Position numbers and translations under genes: made by a program
Origin: Malania oleifera
Lineage: Eukaryota; Streptophyta; Magnoliopsida; Santalales; Ximeniaceae
Direction of reading: 5' to 3'
Length of the DNA stretch: 64,000 bases
NCBI RefSeq assembly: GCF_029873635.1
Contig: NC_080425.1
Span: forward strand, 41,667,390 to 41,731,389
In this document: positions 22,816 to 34,757 of the stretch, in pieces
Layout of the letters: every line of letters starts with the position of its first letter
Position numbering within the stretch: position 1 is the stretch's first letter
The notes under the pieces: model-generated
What the model was told of the DNA's origin: nothing
Seen by the model: only the letters and a program-made list of their open reading frames with translations
Databases searched by the model: none

Positions 22816-25094
22816 TGTTGAATCAGGTGTAATCCCAAGAGGGGGGGGGGGTGAATTGGGTATTTAAAAATTCTTTGACACTTATTTACCGCTTAAACCC
22901 TTCTTATATATTTACCAATGAATTCTTGTAACTTAATTACTTATGTGAAAGGCTATCCAACCTATGCATGCAATATACACAATTTAAATGTAGTGCTGAA
23001 AATAAAGAGTAAAGGGAAGAGAGAAGACAAATGCAGTTTTACGAGGTTCAGTCGACTTGGCCTACATCCTTGCCTTGAGCAACCACTCAAGGATTCACTA
23101 AATCCCTACTCCTTAAATTGGGATGGAGCCTCCCTTACAATCTGCTGCTTACAAGATGCACAACTCCCTCCTACTCCGCTACTTACAAGAGATACAACTC
23201 TCTCCTCACACACCGGTTCACACACCGAACCGTGTATACAATAGAATTTGAAAAATAACACTCAAAACAATGCTTCTAACAAAAGTTTGTGAGTACAATT
23301 CAATTTCCTAATACATTAAAATATGATATAACTTGAAGCTCATGAATTTATGAAAATGATACAATCGTTTTAATGTATGATATGCTTCAACACACAAATC
23401 GCTATTTAACCAAAACTCCTACGTAAAGATATTTTTAAAATGTTTTGGAGTATACTAGGGTTCTTGGTTCACTTTGCAAAAAGGCACAAATATGTTTGAA
23501 GTGAACTCGTTAACAAAAACTTTGTCTTGAATATTAAATCAATCAAAATCACAAAGTTTTTCTTTCAAGTATTCAATCACAAACTGAGTATATTGCTTTT
23601 CAGAAATTATCCCTCAAAAATATATAGTTATAAGTACAAAGAATATTTAATCAAGCGTTAAAATATATCTTAAATATAAATCCTTTAGAAAACACACACT
23701 TAAAACAAACCTTTCAATCAATCACAAAACTTAAATCAAGTAATGATCTTGTTTAGAATAACTATGTATATGTATAGGCACTTTTAAGATCAACCTTTTA
23801 ATCAAAATAGGTTTTTCAATAATAAGTTCAATGAATGATATATATGTATATTTATATACTCTTGAATCAAAAATCAATCAACCAAGTTAAATAAACTTTC
23901 TCAAGTAATGATCTTTTCAAAAATCAAATTTTATACGAATATGCTCACTCAAGATCAAAACTTTTCTAATGATATTCTAGAACACGTAATGATATGAGAT
24001 GAGAATTTCTTAAGAATAATAACTTGAAAGATCAAACCTTAATACTAGATTGAAGCACAGTTGAATGAATGAATGCCCTTTGATTTTTGGAATAGATTTG
24101 CCCAAAGATGATGAAAGTAGAATGAAGTGCAGACAATCAGCTCAAGTTTCTCTACAATCTTGCAATATGATGTGTTCTTCTCTTGTTGTGTGTTTGAGCC
24201 TGGTTCTAGGGTTTAGATATTCAGTATATATAGTATATTACCCTTAGGATTGATCTCAGCCGTTGGATCAAAGAAATAGCTTGTGAGGTCTTTTAATAAA
24301 AAACAAGTTTTTAAGTTTCTTGCAAGTTCAGGCGCTTGAGGTCGAAAGCCCAGGCGACCGAAGTTCCTTAAGCCTTTGAAAAATCAAGTTGGAATACAGG
24401 GTTAGGTGCCTAAAGAGGGAAGTTCAGGCTCCTGAAGTGGGTTCAGGCGCCTGAGGTTCCAAGGTCAGGCGACTGAAGAGCCTTTGCCAACTTACTGTGA
24501 TTCCCATTAATTATTTAGGCTACCGAACTTAATCTTCAGGCTCCTGAAGAAATTCTTCAGGCGACTGAGGTGAAGTTTAGGCTACCGAAGTCCCCTTTTT
24601 CCCAATTTTTCTTCTCTAGTTTTAAATTCTGCTTTGCTTCTTTTCTTGGGTCTTTTATAAAACATATTTTCCATGATTTAAAAACATTTCTAAGTCCATG
24701 AAAAATTCACTATTGATGTACATGAAATGCATGAATCCTAAAATCATTCTAAGTTATGTTGAGCCTCAAATTAAATCATATGACAATGTAGGTACATGAA
24801 TTCTCAATACCCACTCCCAAGATGTTCTTGAATTTTTTCGCTTGCATCTTGATTCTCGTACTCTTTGAGTTCCATGGATCTTGCCAAGATTTGTTAGCTT
24901 TACTTGAAGGCTTCCATGACTTGTTGTCTTTCCATGCATACTTAATATAGTTCCTATAGTTCTCGTTCATAAACTTCACGCACAGATCAAATACCAAGTG
25001 ATTTTTCATTATCAAAAAACGGATTGGACTCGTAGAGTCAACATAAAGTATCTTTTGAAAATGATAAATGCATAGTAGAAAATAAAACATATCA
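22816..25094 (-). repeat. solo LTR, family C, with perfect 5 bp target duplication
   Basis: 2279 bp beginning TGTTGAATCAG and ending CATATCA on the plus strand, flanked on both sides by TAAAG (22811-22815 and 25095-25099). It sits inside the protease/integrase region of element A. Minus orientation follows from the shared U5 block (plus-strand CCCAAGAGGGG then GTGAATTGGG at 22828-22860) and a TATA box read leftwards at 24225-24233. No internal genes remain, so it is a solo LTR formed by LTR-LTR recombination. The U3 array of CAGGCGCCTGA-like words lies at 24325-24600. Confidence 0.9.
24225..24600 (-). promoter_or_regulatory. LTR C U3 motif array and TATA box
   Basis: Words of the type CAGGCGCCTGAGG, CAGGCGACTGAAG, CAGGCTCCTGAAG and AGGCTACCGAAG occur about ten times at 24325-24600 (plus-strand reading). 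The TATA box TATATATA lies about 90 bp further along in the minus direction (24225-24233). The layout is as in LTR A, with an unrelated word. Confidence 0.65.
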
Positions 25095-26856
25095 TAAAGT
25101 ACTTTTTACCGCCGATCGCCATGAAAATGTGTATACTACTTCTCTTGATATTTTAGCTTCACAACAAGTAACATGCTTTTCTGCTGTAAATGAAGCTAGT
25201 TGGTTATGACATAGATGGTTAGGACATGCAAGCATGGATTTATTGTCAAAACTTGTTAGAAAAGAACTCGTAAAAGGCTTGCCTAAAATGTCTTTGGTAA
25301 AAGATAAAATTTGTAATGCATGTCAAATGGGTAAGCAAACATAATCTAGTTTCAAGAAAAAGAAATTCATATCTACTACTAGACCACTTGAGATGCTCCA
25401 TTTAGATTTATTTGGTCCTAATTCTGTGCAAAATCTTCGTGGTAAATCGTATGCTTTTGTTATTGTGGATGATTTTTCTAGATTCACATGGGTATTATTT
25501 CTTGCACACAAAAATGAATCATGTGAACAATTTACCAAGCTTTGTAGGAGAATTCAGAATGAAAAAGGATACAAGATAACTCATATAAGAAGTGATAGAG
25601 GCACCAAATTCAAAAATAAAAGCAAAGAAAAATATTGTGACTTAGAGGGCATATCACATAATTTCTCTGCACCTAGGACACCTCAACAAAATGGTGTGGT
25701 AGAAAGAAAGAATAGGTCACTGCAAGAAATGGGTAGAACTATGCTAAATGAACATAACTTACCTAAATATTTTTGGGCCGAGGTCATTAATACTGCATGT
25801 TATGTTATAAATAGGGTGTTGATTAGACCATCAACTAATAAAACCCCTTATGAATTGTGGAACAACCATAAATCTAATATTTCTTATTTTCATGTATTTG
25901 GTTGTAAATGCTTTGTGCTTAGGGACAATGAACACTTAGGAAAATTTGACTCCAAATTTGATGAAGACATATTCCTAGGTTATGCACTTAATAGTAAAGC
26001 ATATAGGGTTTTCAATAAAAGAACATTGATTGTCATTGAATCTATTCATGTTTTGTTTGATGAATCTAATCCATTTTCTAATAAAATGATGAAGATGATA
26101 TTGATATTAGAAAATGTTTAAAGAAAATGTCTATTGAAAACAATGCAAGTGAAAATCAAGAAGTAAATGAAAAATCATTTTAAGATAATGAAAATGAAAA
26201 TTAGGAGTTGCCTAGAGATTGGAAATTCGTTAGAAATCATCCTATAGATCAAATCATAGGTGAACCGTCCCGTGGTGTAGCCACAAGATCCTCTTTGAAA
26301 AATCTAGTGAATTATTCTGCTCTCTTATGCCAAGAAGAACCTGAAAATATTAAAGAAGTCATAGAGGATGAGTCTTGGGTGATGTCCATGCAAGAAGAAC
26401 TTAACCAATTTTAAAGAAGCAAAGTGTGGACTCTAGTTCCTAGGCCTAGTGATCATACCATCATTGGAAAAAAATGGATATATAGAAATAAGAAAGATGA
26501 GAATGGGGTAGTAACTAGGAATAAGGTTAGATTAGTTGCCCAAGGGTATAACCAGCAGAAAGGGATTGACTTTGATGAAACATATGCTCTTGTTGCTAGG
26601 TTAGAAGCCATTCGTATGCTACTTGCTTTTGCTGCTTTTAAAAATTTTAAATTGTTTTAAATGGATGTTAAAAGCACTTTTCTAAATGGCTACATTAATG
26701 AGGAAGTTTATGTAGAACAAACCCCTGATTTTGAAAATCATAAATATCCAGATCATGTTTACCGATTATCTAAGGCCTTGTATTGATTGAAACAAGCTCC
26801 CAGAGATTGGTATGAGAGGCTTAGTGGTTTTCTACTAGAAAATGGGTTTACCTGTG
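25095..26856 (+). pseudogene. element A integrase and N-terminal RT
   Basis: Resumes the protein split by the solo LTR: pre-integrase HRWLGHASMDLLSKL (HHCC zinc region, with stops), then the long clean frame 25393-26121 with integrase core residues Asp in LHLDLFGP, Asp in IRSDRGTKF and Glu in NGVVERKN. RT begins in pieces (26208-26414, 26424-26660): KKWIYRNKKDENGVVTRNK, then VRLVAQGYNQQKGIDFDETY. After more stops the FLNGYINEEVYVEQ and LKQAPRDWYERLSGFLLENG segments follow. The RT then ends abruptly at about 26856, before the catalytic YVDD, fused to LTR sequence. Confidence 0.85.
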
Positions 26857-27785
26857 GCAAGATTTAGCTTCTGAGTATTACATTTGTATTTCAATATCTT
26901 AGGAAGCTTGTATTTGTTTTTGGTTGCAAAAACGTTTTCAAAAACATACTCAAATATCTTGTGTGATTTATATTGACATACTTTTGAAAAGATATTTGTG
27001 TTTGTGATATTGATCTTTGTTGCAATATTTATTCACTTACACTTCATTTGTTGAATACAAAGCTTACGTATCTTTTGCAAACCAAGCATATACACTATTT
27101 ATGTGATTTTCATATTCTTCTTATTGGAATATTTGAAACTTGAGTGATATCTTTGTTGGAGCACCTTGATTGAGAATACCTTGAAATACAAAGATTGCTT
27201 GTTGACACTCTCACACACTCATTAATTAGATTGCAAATATATTTGAGAGTTGAGATATTAGACTAAACTGAGCGTACATATTAAATCATTTGTGGTGTAT
27301 GTGACTGAGCGCATTTGGGTACATATCTACTTTATAAGAAAGCATAATCATTATACCGATATTATTTGATTGTAAAATCTGAGTGTTTCTAGGCGTGGCT
27401 TGAGGGGGCGGTAATCCAGCCTGGTAAGGATTGTTGTAAAGGTTGAGGTTAGCCTTGTGCTAATTGATATAGTTTTTTTAGGTGCCGCTTCACCCATTTA
27501 AGTGAGCAAGTTACAGTGGTAATCCTTGTGCTTGTTAGCCAAGGCGAGGACGTAGGCAATTGGCCGAACCTCGATAGCATTTTTGTGTGTCACCCTTACT
27601 TTACTACTTTCTGGTGCATGTGTGTTCGATTAAATTGTTTTATTTACTTTCCGGTAAACATTTACATTACTTGCACTAGATTGACCATAGGGTTGTGAAT
27701 ATACTGGTGTTAGCAGATTGACCTAGGGCTTAAATTTTAGAAATACCAATTCATCCCCCCTTTGGGGATCACGGTAAAGCTAACA
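26857..27785 (+). repeat. truncated 3' LTR of element A
   Basis: Matches 20508-21424 of the 5' LTR almost throughout, ending GCTAACA at 27785. The first half of the LTR, with the U3 array and TATA box, is absent. Confidence 0.9.
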
Positions 27786-27794
27786 CACATCATT

Positions 27795-27806
27795 TGGTAT
27801 CAGAGC
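27795..27806 (+). other. primer binding site of gypsy element I, tRNA-iMet type
   Basis: TGGTATCAGAGC lies just beyond element A's right-hand target duplication. Without element A it would be five bases from the LTR ending at 19367. Confidence 0.75.
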
Positions 27807-28654
27807 TTTGGTTCAACTAAGGTTTTATATATTTTATTTTTCTTGTTTGCTTTCTAAAATTCTTTTATCTTATAATAATTTATCTTTATTTCATATTCTT
27901 TTATCATCCGATCTATCTATCTTGTTTTCTAATTTCCAAAATTTCCATCTCTTCTTTAATATCATCCATCATCAAGATTGAATTTTTGTGGCTGGAAATT
28001 GCAAGAAACACAACAAGGCCGATTAGAGCACAAAAAAAGGGGGGAGGGGTGGTGAATTCGTGCACTCACAAAAAATGGGCCATTTTGTGCATTTAAAAAA
28101 GAAAAGGAAAGAGAAAAGTCAGTATTTTGCATTCAAAAAAGAAAAAGAGAAAGAGGAGGTAGCAGCTTGAAGGTTAGTGCAATTTTTGGCTGCACTTAAC
28201 TTTGATTCTCCATTAGCTATTCGATTTATAATTCTAATTTGTGCTTGAATATATCCTTGGTCAAGTTGGTTATTTGTTCCATTGAATTTCTTCTTATTTC
28301 GTTTGCGTTATTATTGTTTTCTTGACTTCCTTTTGTCTTTCCTTCGTTGTTTTGTGTCCTGATTAAGTAGTTCTATTTCTATTTTCATTGATATCTTATT
28401 TCTAATTCATGGATTCAATTGCTGCGTTTGGTTGAACTATTGGTTTGCTTGGGATTAGTTCATTAAATAACTAAAAAAGAAATCCTGAGTGGTAAGAGGC
28501 ACGAGTGTGTGAGCGTATTAGAGGGAAAAAGTAAAAAAAAAAAAAAAAATTTGTGTTAAAACACTAGCGTTGAGTGTCATTGTTTGAGGGTAAACATGTA
28601 AGGGAGTGAGTGAGAAATTTTTTCTCCCTAATATCCTTTTTACAAGTTGAAATC
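27807..28654 (+). other. leader region of gypsy element I
   Basis: Noncoding, T-rich then A-rich, with an A-tract at 28532-28549. It fits the leader between a gypsy primer site and its gag. Confidence 0.5.
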
Positions 28655-29771
28655 ATGAGTAGAAAGGTGGTTGGCACTGAAACTTCCAGCAAGGGTAGCG
28701 AGAATGAGAACCCTCCACAAGACTCATTCTTCACCTTGCAAGCCATTCAACAACAGTTTGAAAGACTTAATATGATTTTTGGGGGTTTAGAGATAGATTG
28801 GATAGAAAAGACGCTGCAATTGATGGATTGAGAAGAGGACAATCCAATGAAAGGCGGCGAAGGCCACATACTCCTTCGATTGCTGAATTTGAACATGATG
28901 AAAGTGATAATGAACATAATGGTATGGGCAAATTTGCTTATCAAGGTGCTAGGAAAGAGTGGCAACCTCGATGGGAACCAAAGGGTCGAGATAACATCGA
29001 TAGAAACATCGAAAGTGTCAAAATGAAGATCCCTCCTTTCAAGGTAAAAATAACCTGGATGTATACCTTGAATGGGAGAGGAAGGTTGCTCTCATTTTTG
29101 AGTGTCATAACTATTTCGAAGAAAAGAAGGTGAAATTGGCAGCTGTGGAGTTCACTGACTATGCACTGGTATGGTGGGATCAAATTCTTCTTAGTAGGAG
29201 GTGTAGAAACATGGAAAGGTCTATTGAGACGTGGGCTGAAATGAAGGCGGTGATGAGGAAGCAATTTGTACCAAACCACTACTACCGAGACTTACACCAA
29301 TGTCTTCAAAGCCTTACCCAAGGTACCAAAAGTGTGGAGGACTACCACAAGGAGATAGAGATGGCTATGATTCGAGCAAATATTGAGAAAGATAGAGAAA
29401 CTACAATGGCATGATTCTTATGTGGGTTGAACCGAAAAATTGCTAACATAGTGGAGCTACAACACTATGTGGAGTTAGAGGACATGGTGCATATGGAAAT
29501 GAAAGTGGAGGGGCAACTCAAACACAAGGGTGGAAACAAGCATGCTGCAACAACTTCAGCTTCCCATTCCACATGGAAACCGAATTGGGAGACATCAAAA
29601 GAAGAAAGGGTTGTTTCCAAATCCAAGGAAGAGAAATACCAAGTGTTTTAGGTGTTTGGGGACTGGCCATTTGCATCACAATGCCCAAATAAAAGAGCAA
29701 TGATTATGAGAGATGATGGTACTATTGAGACCGATGATGAAGAGAGTGATCATGAGTCCATGCCTGAAGCA
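28655..29771 (+). pseudogene. Ty3/gypsy gag of element I
   Basis: ATG 28655 opens MSRKVVGTETSSKG. After a shift near 28797 the frame runs through RRPHTPSIAEFEHDESDNEH to KMKIPPF, then after another shift near 29043 through the retrotransposon Gag core: VYLEWERKVALIFECHNYFE, VEFTDYALVWWDQI, AVMRKQFVPNHYYRDLHQ, LQSLTQGTKSVEDYHKE (about 29050-29390). Stops occur at 29412-29414 (TGA in a place expected to be CGA) and 29649-29651. The zinc knuckle region (about 29640-29690) is degraded. The sequence breaks off at about 29771 where element B begins. Confidence 0.8.
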
Positions 29772-30372
29772 TCATCACTCCAACAAACACATGTTAAATC
29801 ATCCTTCATTTGTTATCATCAAAACAAGATTTGAAAGCCATATTAGGCCAACAATTTTTCCTTTTTTGATGATGAAAAATAAGGAGCAAAGATGAGGGTT
29901 CCTTAGAAAAAAACTCCCCCTTACAATAAGCATTCCTTTTAATAAGTTTGAAAAAATGATGATATCAAAAAGTTCAAACAATAATCACAATTAAAGCATA
30001 TGAACACCAATCAAGTATTTCAAGCATATGAACACACACAACTCAGTATATTTCATTATAGCATATATGGTGTGCTTTTATTGCTTTAACATTCATTTTA
30101 ATCATTCATATATGCTTCAATATGTTTGCTTAGATTGTGCTTCAAAATGCTCAAAGTGCATAAAATTCAAATGCATAAAATTCATCTTTGCTTACAATAT
30201 TCTTCCCCCCTTTGACATCATTCAAAAAAGTGAGGGGATAAAGAAAAAAGTCATAATACAAGCAAAAAGTCATTACAAGCATAGAAAATACAAGCAACTC
30301 AAAACAACATAAGCAACTTAAGTGTTTACATCAAGAGTGCTTAATACATTATAAAGATCTAAAATTTAGCGT

Positions 30373-30960
30373 CTAAACTATCAGCATCATTATCTTCTTC
30401 TTCTTCTTCTTTTTAAATCTTATCTTGATTTGTTTTCCTTGTTGGAAAGCATCACAAATTTTATCCTTAATAAACTTTGTATTAGGTAAACCTTTGACTA
30501 AAGTATTCTTAGATAGTTTTGATAGAAGGTCCATGCTTGCATATCCTAGTCTTCTATGCCAAAGCCAACTATTTTCACTTATGGCAGCCAAACAAGTTAC
30601 ATCTTTAGAAATTAGACTATCAAGATTTATACAACACACATTGTTTATTCTATAGGCTGTTAAAAGGATTTCATGATTTCTAGGATTTTGAACTATACAC
30701 TTATCTTTCTTAAAAATTATGTCATGACCTTTGTCACTAAGTTGACTTATACTCAAGAGATTGTGATTTAGACCATCAACTAACAATACATCATCAATGG
30801 CGAGTGAGAGTTCTCCACCTATCTTATCAATTTCGACAATTTTACCTTTGGCATTGTCATCAAAGGTCACATATCCTCCATCTTTTTGAGTGAGCGTGGT
30901 GAACTTTGTTCTATCTCCGGTCATATGTCTTGAACGCCCGCTTTCCAAGTACCGTTTTTA
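30373..30960 (-). pseudogene. element B protease and pre-integrase
   Basis: The protease region reads LESGRSRHMTGDRTKF where the family has LDSG: the catalytic Asp is Glu. VDGLNHNLLSISQLSDKGHD and the pre-integrase WLWHRRLGYASMDLLSKLSK follow. The frame ends in a Lys-rich tail at 30373, where integrase should continue. Catalytically dead and truncated. Confidence 0.82.
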
Positions 30961-31001
30961 TTTTGATGGAGTCGATCTAAGGCATACATACAAAAAAGGA
31001 T

Positions 31002-32772
31002 TTATGGTGTTACTTTTGGAATCCAAACCTTCTTAAATATTTTTAAATCATGTCTAGTTTTAGTGTTAATTTTCCACTCATTCTGAACTTTGACATATTT
31101 CTTCTTAAGTGGACAATTAAACATGATGTGTCCCTTATTCTTACACAAGTAGCAAGTAGTATGTTCATGTATGTTTGTGGAGGGTGTACTTGCATAGTGT
31201 TTAGCTTGTTTTACAAAGTATCCCATGAATAAGTTCTTCTTCCTTTTGTTAGTACTTCCATTGTAGCCTATTACTTCTTTATTGTTAGCCATTCTTTGTT
31301 GTCCAACCATTTTCTCAAAGTTTTCTTTTCCTCTTGTAAAGTTGTAAATAATCTTTTCTTTATCTTCAATTTGACTTTTGAGATCATTTATCTCTAGATC
31401 TTTTTTGCTTTGATCATTTACTTGCAATTTGACCAATTCTTGAGACATAGTGTTTATTTTCTCCATTAAGTTGTCAATATGAGATTCTTTTTCTTTTTCA
31501 GCAGATTTGAGGATTCTAGCTGGTTTTTAAGATTCTCATTTTGTTCTTTTAAAGCTATGTTCCTCTTTGATACTTTAATAAATCTATTATGGAGAGCAAA
31601 CAATTCAGCTTGGAGTTCTTTGTAGGATGACATACTCTTACATGAATCATTACATGATTCATCACTCGATTCTTCTGAGGAGGAGTAGTAAGAATTTACC
31701 TCAGCGTCATGTGCCATGAAGCACATGTTTGCCATCTCTTGTTCCCTGGATTTGTTCTACAACTCACTTGAGCTTGTGTCGTCCCATGTTGCTTTCATTG
31801 CAGGCTTCTTCTTCTCCTTTTCTTTCTTGAGCTAAGGGTAGTCCAACTTGATGTGTTCGACCTTTTTACAATGATAATAAGTAGGTGGATCATTCTTATT
31901 TTCGTTTTCATTTTTACTAGTTTCACCTTTTTCAGTTTTTGTACCTCTGAATTTTCTAGTGAACTTCTTATTTCTTTTGAAGAATTTTCCAAGTCTTTTA
32001 GTGATAAATGCTAATGCTTCATCATCTAATTCACTTGTTTCATCATCTTCTTCACTTGAACTTTCATTAGATGCTTTAAGACCTATGAATTTCTTATTTT
32101 ATGTTCAATATTCCTTTCTTTCATGGCCATTTCATAAGTGAGAAGTGATCCTATGAGTTAATCTAAGGATGTATTTTTGAGATTTCTTCCTTCCGTAATT
32201 GATGTAGCTTTAGGTTCCCATATTGGAGGAAGTCCTCTAAGGATTTTCCGGATCATTTCATAAGTTGAGTAATTTTTCCCTAAGGCATTAAGGGAGTTTA
32301 TTATGTGAGTGAACCTAGTGTACATATTACTGATGGTTTTATCTGGGTTCATCTTGAAAGCCTCATACTTGCTTGTGAGCATGTCGATTCTACCATCTCT
32401 AACATCTATAGTTCCTTTATAGGTTACTTCTAGCTTGTCCCAAATTTCTTTCGCTAACTTACATGGCATGACCCTATTAAACTCATTAACATCTAAAGCA
32501 CAATATAGTGCCTTCATGACACTAGAATTTACTTGCATCATTTTGTAATCATTGTCGGTCAAGTCTTTATTTTCTTTAGGAACTTCTTTTCCATCTACGG
32601 GTCTAGTAGGAATGTAGTCACCATGTGTGACAACCTTCCATGCTTTCCAATCCATGGTTTGAATATATATCCTCATTCTTTGTTTCCAAAAAGTATAGTT
32701 TATACCACAAAAGATGGGAGGCCTAGTTGAGGATTGACCCTCTCCAAAGGGAGCCACTCTTAGGTGTGTCAT
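31002..32772 (-). pseudogene. element B gag with coiled coil and zinc knuckle
   Basis: ATG 32772 opens MTHLRVAPFGEGQSSTRPPI, and the intact first part (to 32158) includes YEMIRKILRGLPPIWEPKAT. The frame then breaks repeatedly. A Ser/Asp/Glu-rich segment and a predicted coiled coil (MSSYKELQAELFALHNRFIK, 31735-31466) precede a second coiled coil and the zinc knuckle CYLCKNKGHIMFNC in 31466-31002. This long coiled-coil Gag is shared with element F. Confidence 0.82.
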
Positions 32773-32812
32773 ATAGATCTTTATGTAGCTTCTAGTTAGG
32801 ATTTTCTACAAC

Positions 32813-32827
32813 CCCGCTCTGATACCA
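32813..32827 (-). other. primer binding site of element B, tRNA-iMet type
   Basis: The minus strand reads TGGTATCAGAGCGGG two bases inside the LTR end at 32830. Confidence 0.9.
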
Positions 32828-32829
32828 AT

Positions 32830-34711
32830 TGAAAGTTAAAGAGTTGTCCCAAGAAGGGGCGTGAATTGGGTTATTAAAATTTTAGTTCTTTTTATGAATT
32901 CTTAACTTCTTGTTAATTTATCAAATACAAAGCAAAGACTTAGTTATTTGTTCAATCCACAAACCAACACACAATTAAACAAAAACTCAACCAATCAATC
33001 AACAACTAAAGTATTAAACCACAAAATACCAAATCAAGATATAATATGCAGCTCCTTGGCAATTCTCAGCTTTTGCAAGAACTCAAGATATTTGCTTGTT
33101 TGAAGCCCTGTAGTGAATGAAATTAGTTTGCACTCTCTTAACTAAGATTTCCACAAACGATTAAATAACATACTCCCTTTTGGGTTTTCGCAAAAGTTTA
33201 ATCAAAATGTACTTTCTTATATTAAGAGTTCTTCTTAATCCCGGTTTGTAATTTTAGCAACCTGCACTTTGCATACACCACACAATATATATGCTTGTTG
33301 AAAATAAAGAGAAAAGTAAGAGAGACACCGAGATTTTTACAAGGTTCGACTTATCCCCAGCTTACGTCCTAGCCTTAGGCCAATACCACCTAAGGATTTC
33401 ACTAGAACACTCTTTTTCTGGCAGAGCAAATCGTTTACAAATCCCTCCTTAAGGGTAGAGCCCCTTCTCCAAGCGATACCCCACGCTCGGTCACTCCTTC
33501 AATAGGCAGCGATGCCTCTCCAAGCGATACCCTATGTTTAGTACAACGATCCAACAACCTGGATTGTCAGTTCACTACAAGGAAACAAGAAATAATTCCT
33601 GTGTACAATAACACTCTCACAAGAGCAGATTAGTACAATTTAAAGCACTATATACTTCATTATTTAAATATAAAATTGAAATAGATTGAAGCTCAAGAAT
33701 GAATTCACAAATTTTCTTCTCTAGATGAGAATGAGCAATAGAACTTAGTGTAGGATTTTTAGCACTTCAGTATTCTCTTAGCAATTCAGTTTAGCAAGAG
33801 TTGAGCAAGAGAGTTTTTGAGAGAGCAAGATGGATTTCATCTTTGAAACATATTTTCAATTTTCTTGGTAAGTTTAATTTGCTAAAAGCATGTATTTATA
33901 GGCTCTCAAAAGTATTTTCATGTTGCCCAAGATTACTTGGAGTATTTCCCAAGTTTTCATAAAATTTGAGGCACAAGAAACCTTAATTTGAATTTTAAAA
34001 CTTTTAAAAAAATTAGTCGTTAATAGTGTTCAGTAGACTGAAGTGTCGGGTTCAGTCTTCTGAAGTACTTTAAAACTTAGAAAATTTGAACTAGAAATAG
34101 GGTTAGTTGACTGGGCTGCCCACTTCAGTCTCCTGAGGGTGTACTATGTCTTCTTTTTTTCATCAGGAAATTCTTCAGCAGACTGAACTTATTCTTCAGT
34201 CTTCTAAAGTGAAACTTCAGTTGTCTGGGCAGTCCATTTTCTGATTTTTTAGTTTAGTTTTCAAAAAATTCTTTTTGCTCTCTTGTTTTGATTACTTATA
34301 AAACATTTTCTAGGGTTTTAAGTAAAGTCTCTAAGTCCATAATTAACCCCTAAAGAGCTTCAAAATATTTCATGAGATATTTAAACATGAAGTACTTACA
34401 TCATGGTCTTAAAGCCTAAAACTCTAATCTTCAAGTCTTCCACGATATTTTTCTTTATGTCCCTTTTGACTTAAGCTTGAGTCAGCTTTAAGTTTCTACA
34501 TACACTTTACGCATGTTGGTGTTGCTTGAGCTTCTTTTGGATCACTCTACATATGAATGTGGCTTTTAAGTCCTTATTGATCTTGAGCTTTCCATTGCTT
34601 TTCTTTTGAACTTTGTCTTTTCTGAAACGTCATCACTCCAACAAACACATGTTAAATCATCCTTCATTTGTTATCATCAAAACAAGATTTGAAAGCCATG
34701 TTAGGCCAACA
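32830..34711 (-). repeat. LTR B, 5' copy of element B
   Basis: 1882 bp. On the minus strand it runs TGTTGGCC to CTTTCA. TATAAATA lies at 33893-33900 (minus reading), and the word array lies upstream of it at 34020-34240. The U5 end carries the CCCAATTCACGCCCC-like block shared with A, C and F. Confidence 0.88.
33893..34240 (-). promoter_or_regulatory. LTR B U3 motif array and TATA box
   Basis: Words such as TTCAGTCTTCTGAAG, TTCAGTAGACTGAAG, TTCAGTCTCCTGAGG and TTCAGCAGACTGAA repeat about eight times at 34020-34240. Most are partial palindromes built on TTCAG and CTGAA. The TATA box at 33893-33900 follows in the transcription direction. Confidence 0.65.
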
Positions 34712-34757
34712 CTACCTCATTTTGCTCCTTAATTGTCATCATAAAAAAGGGAGAGGT
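34712..34757 (+). other. 3' internal end and polypurine tract of a second B-type element
   Basis: The 46 bp end in AAAAAAGGGAGAGG (34743-34756), immediately before LTR start TGTTGGCC at 34758. This is the polypurine tract expected before a 3' LTR. The rest of that element is gone. Confidence 0.7.

Larger units (their letters stand above)
19369..27785 (+). mobile_element. copia element A (SIRE/Maximus-like), decayed, nested in gypsy I
   Basis: Order: 2056 bp 5' LTR, iMet primer site, gag, protease, a solo LTR of another family (22816-25094), integrase, part of RT, and the 3' half of the 3' LTR. Flanks CGCAT (19364-19368) and CACAT (27786-27790) look like a 5 bp target duplication with one change. 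The rest of RT, all of RNase H and the first half of the 3' LTR are missing, with a direct junction at about 26856. The Gag sequence and long LTRs suggest the SIRE/Maximus lineage. It cannot be autonomous. Confidence 0.85.
29772..34711 (-). mobile_element. copia element B (SIRE/Maximus-like), internally truncated
   Basis: Minus-strand order: 5' LTR (34711 to 32830), iMet primer site, gag, zinc knuckle, protease, pre-integrase, a short 3' noncoding stretch, a purine tract (about 29854-29870) and the first 82 bp of the 3' LTR (29853 to 29772). Integrase core, RT and RNase H are missing. The 82 bp are nearly identical to 34630-34711, proving they are the start of the same LTR. The left end joins gypsy gag directly, so the remaining 3' LTR was deleted. 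Confidence 0.82.

Noticed and set aside
24776..25090. Minus-strand frame of 104 codons
   Set aside because: It lies wholly inside solo LTR C and has no recognisable domain.
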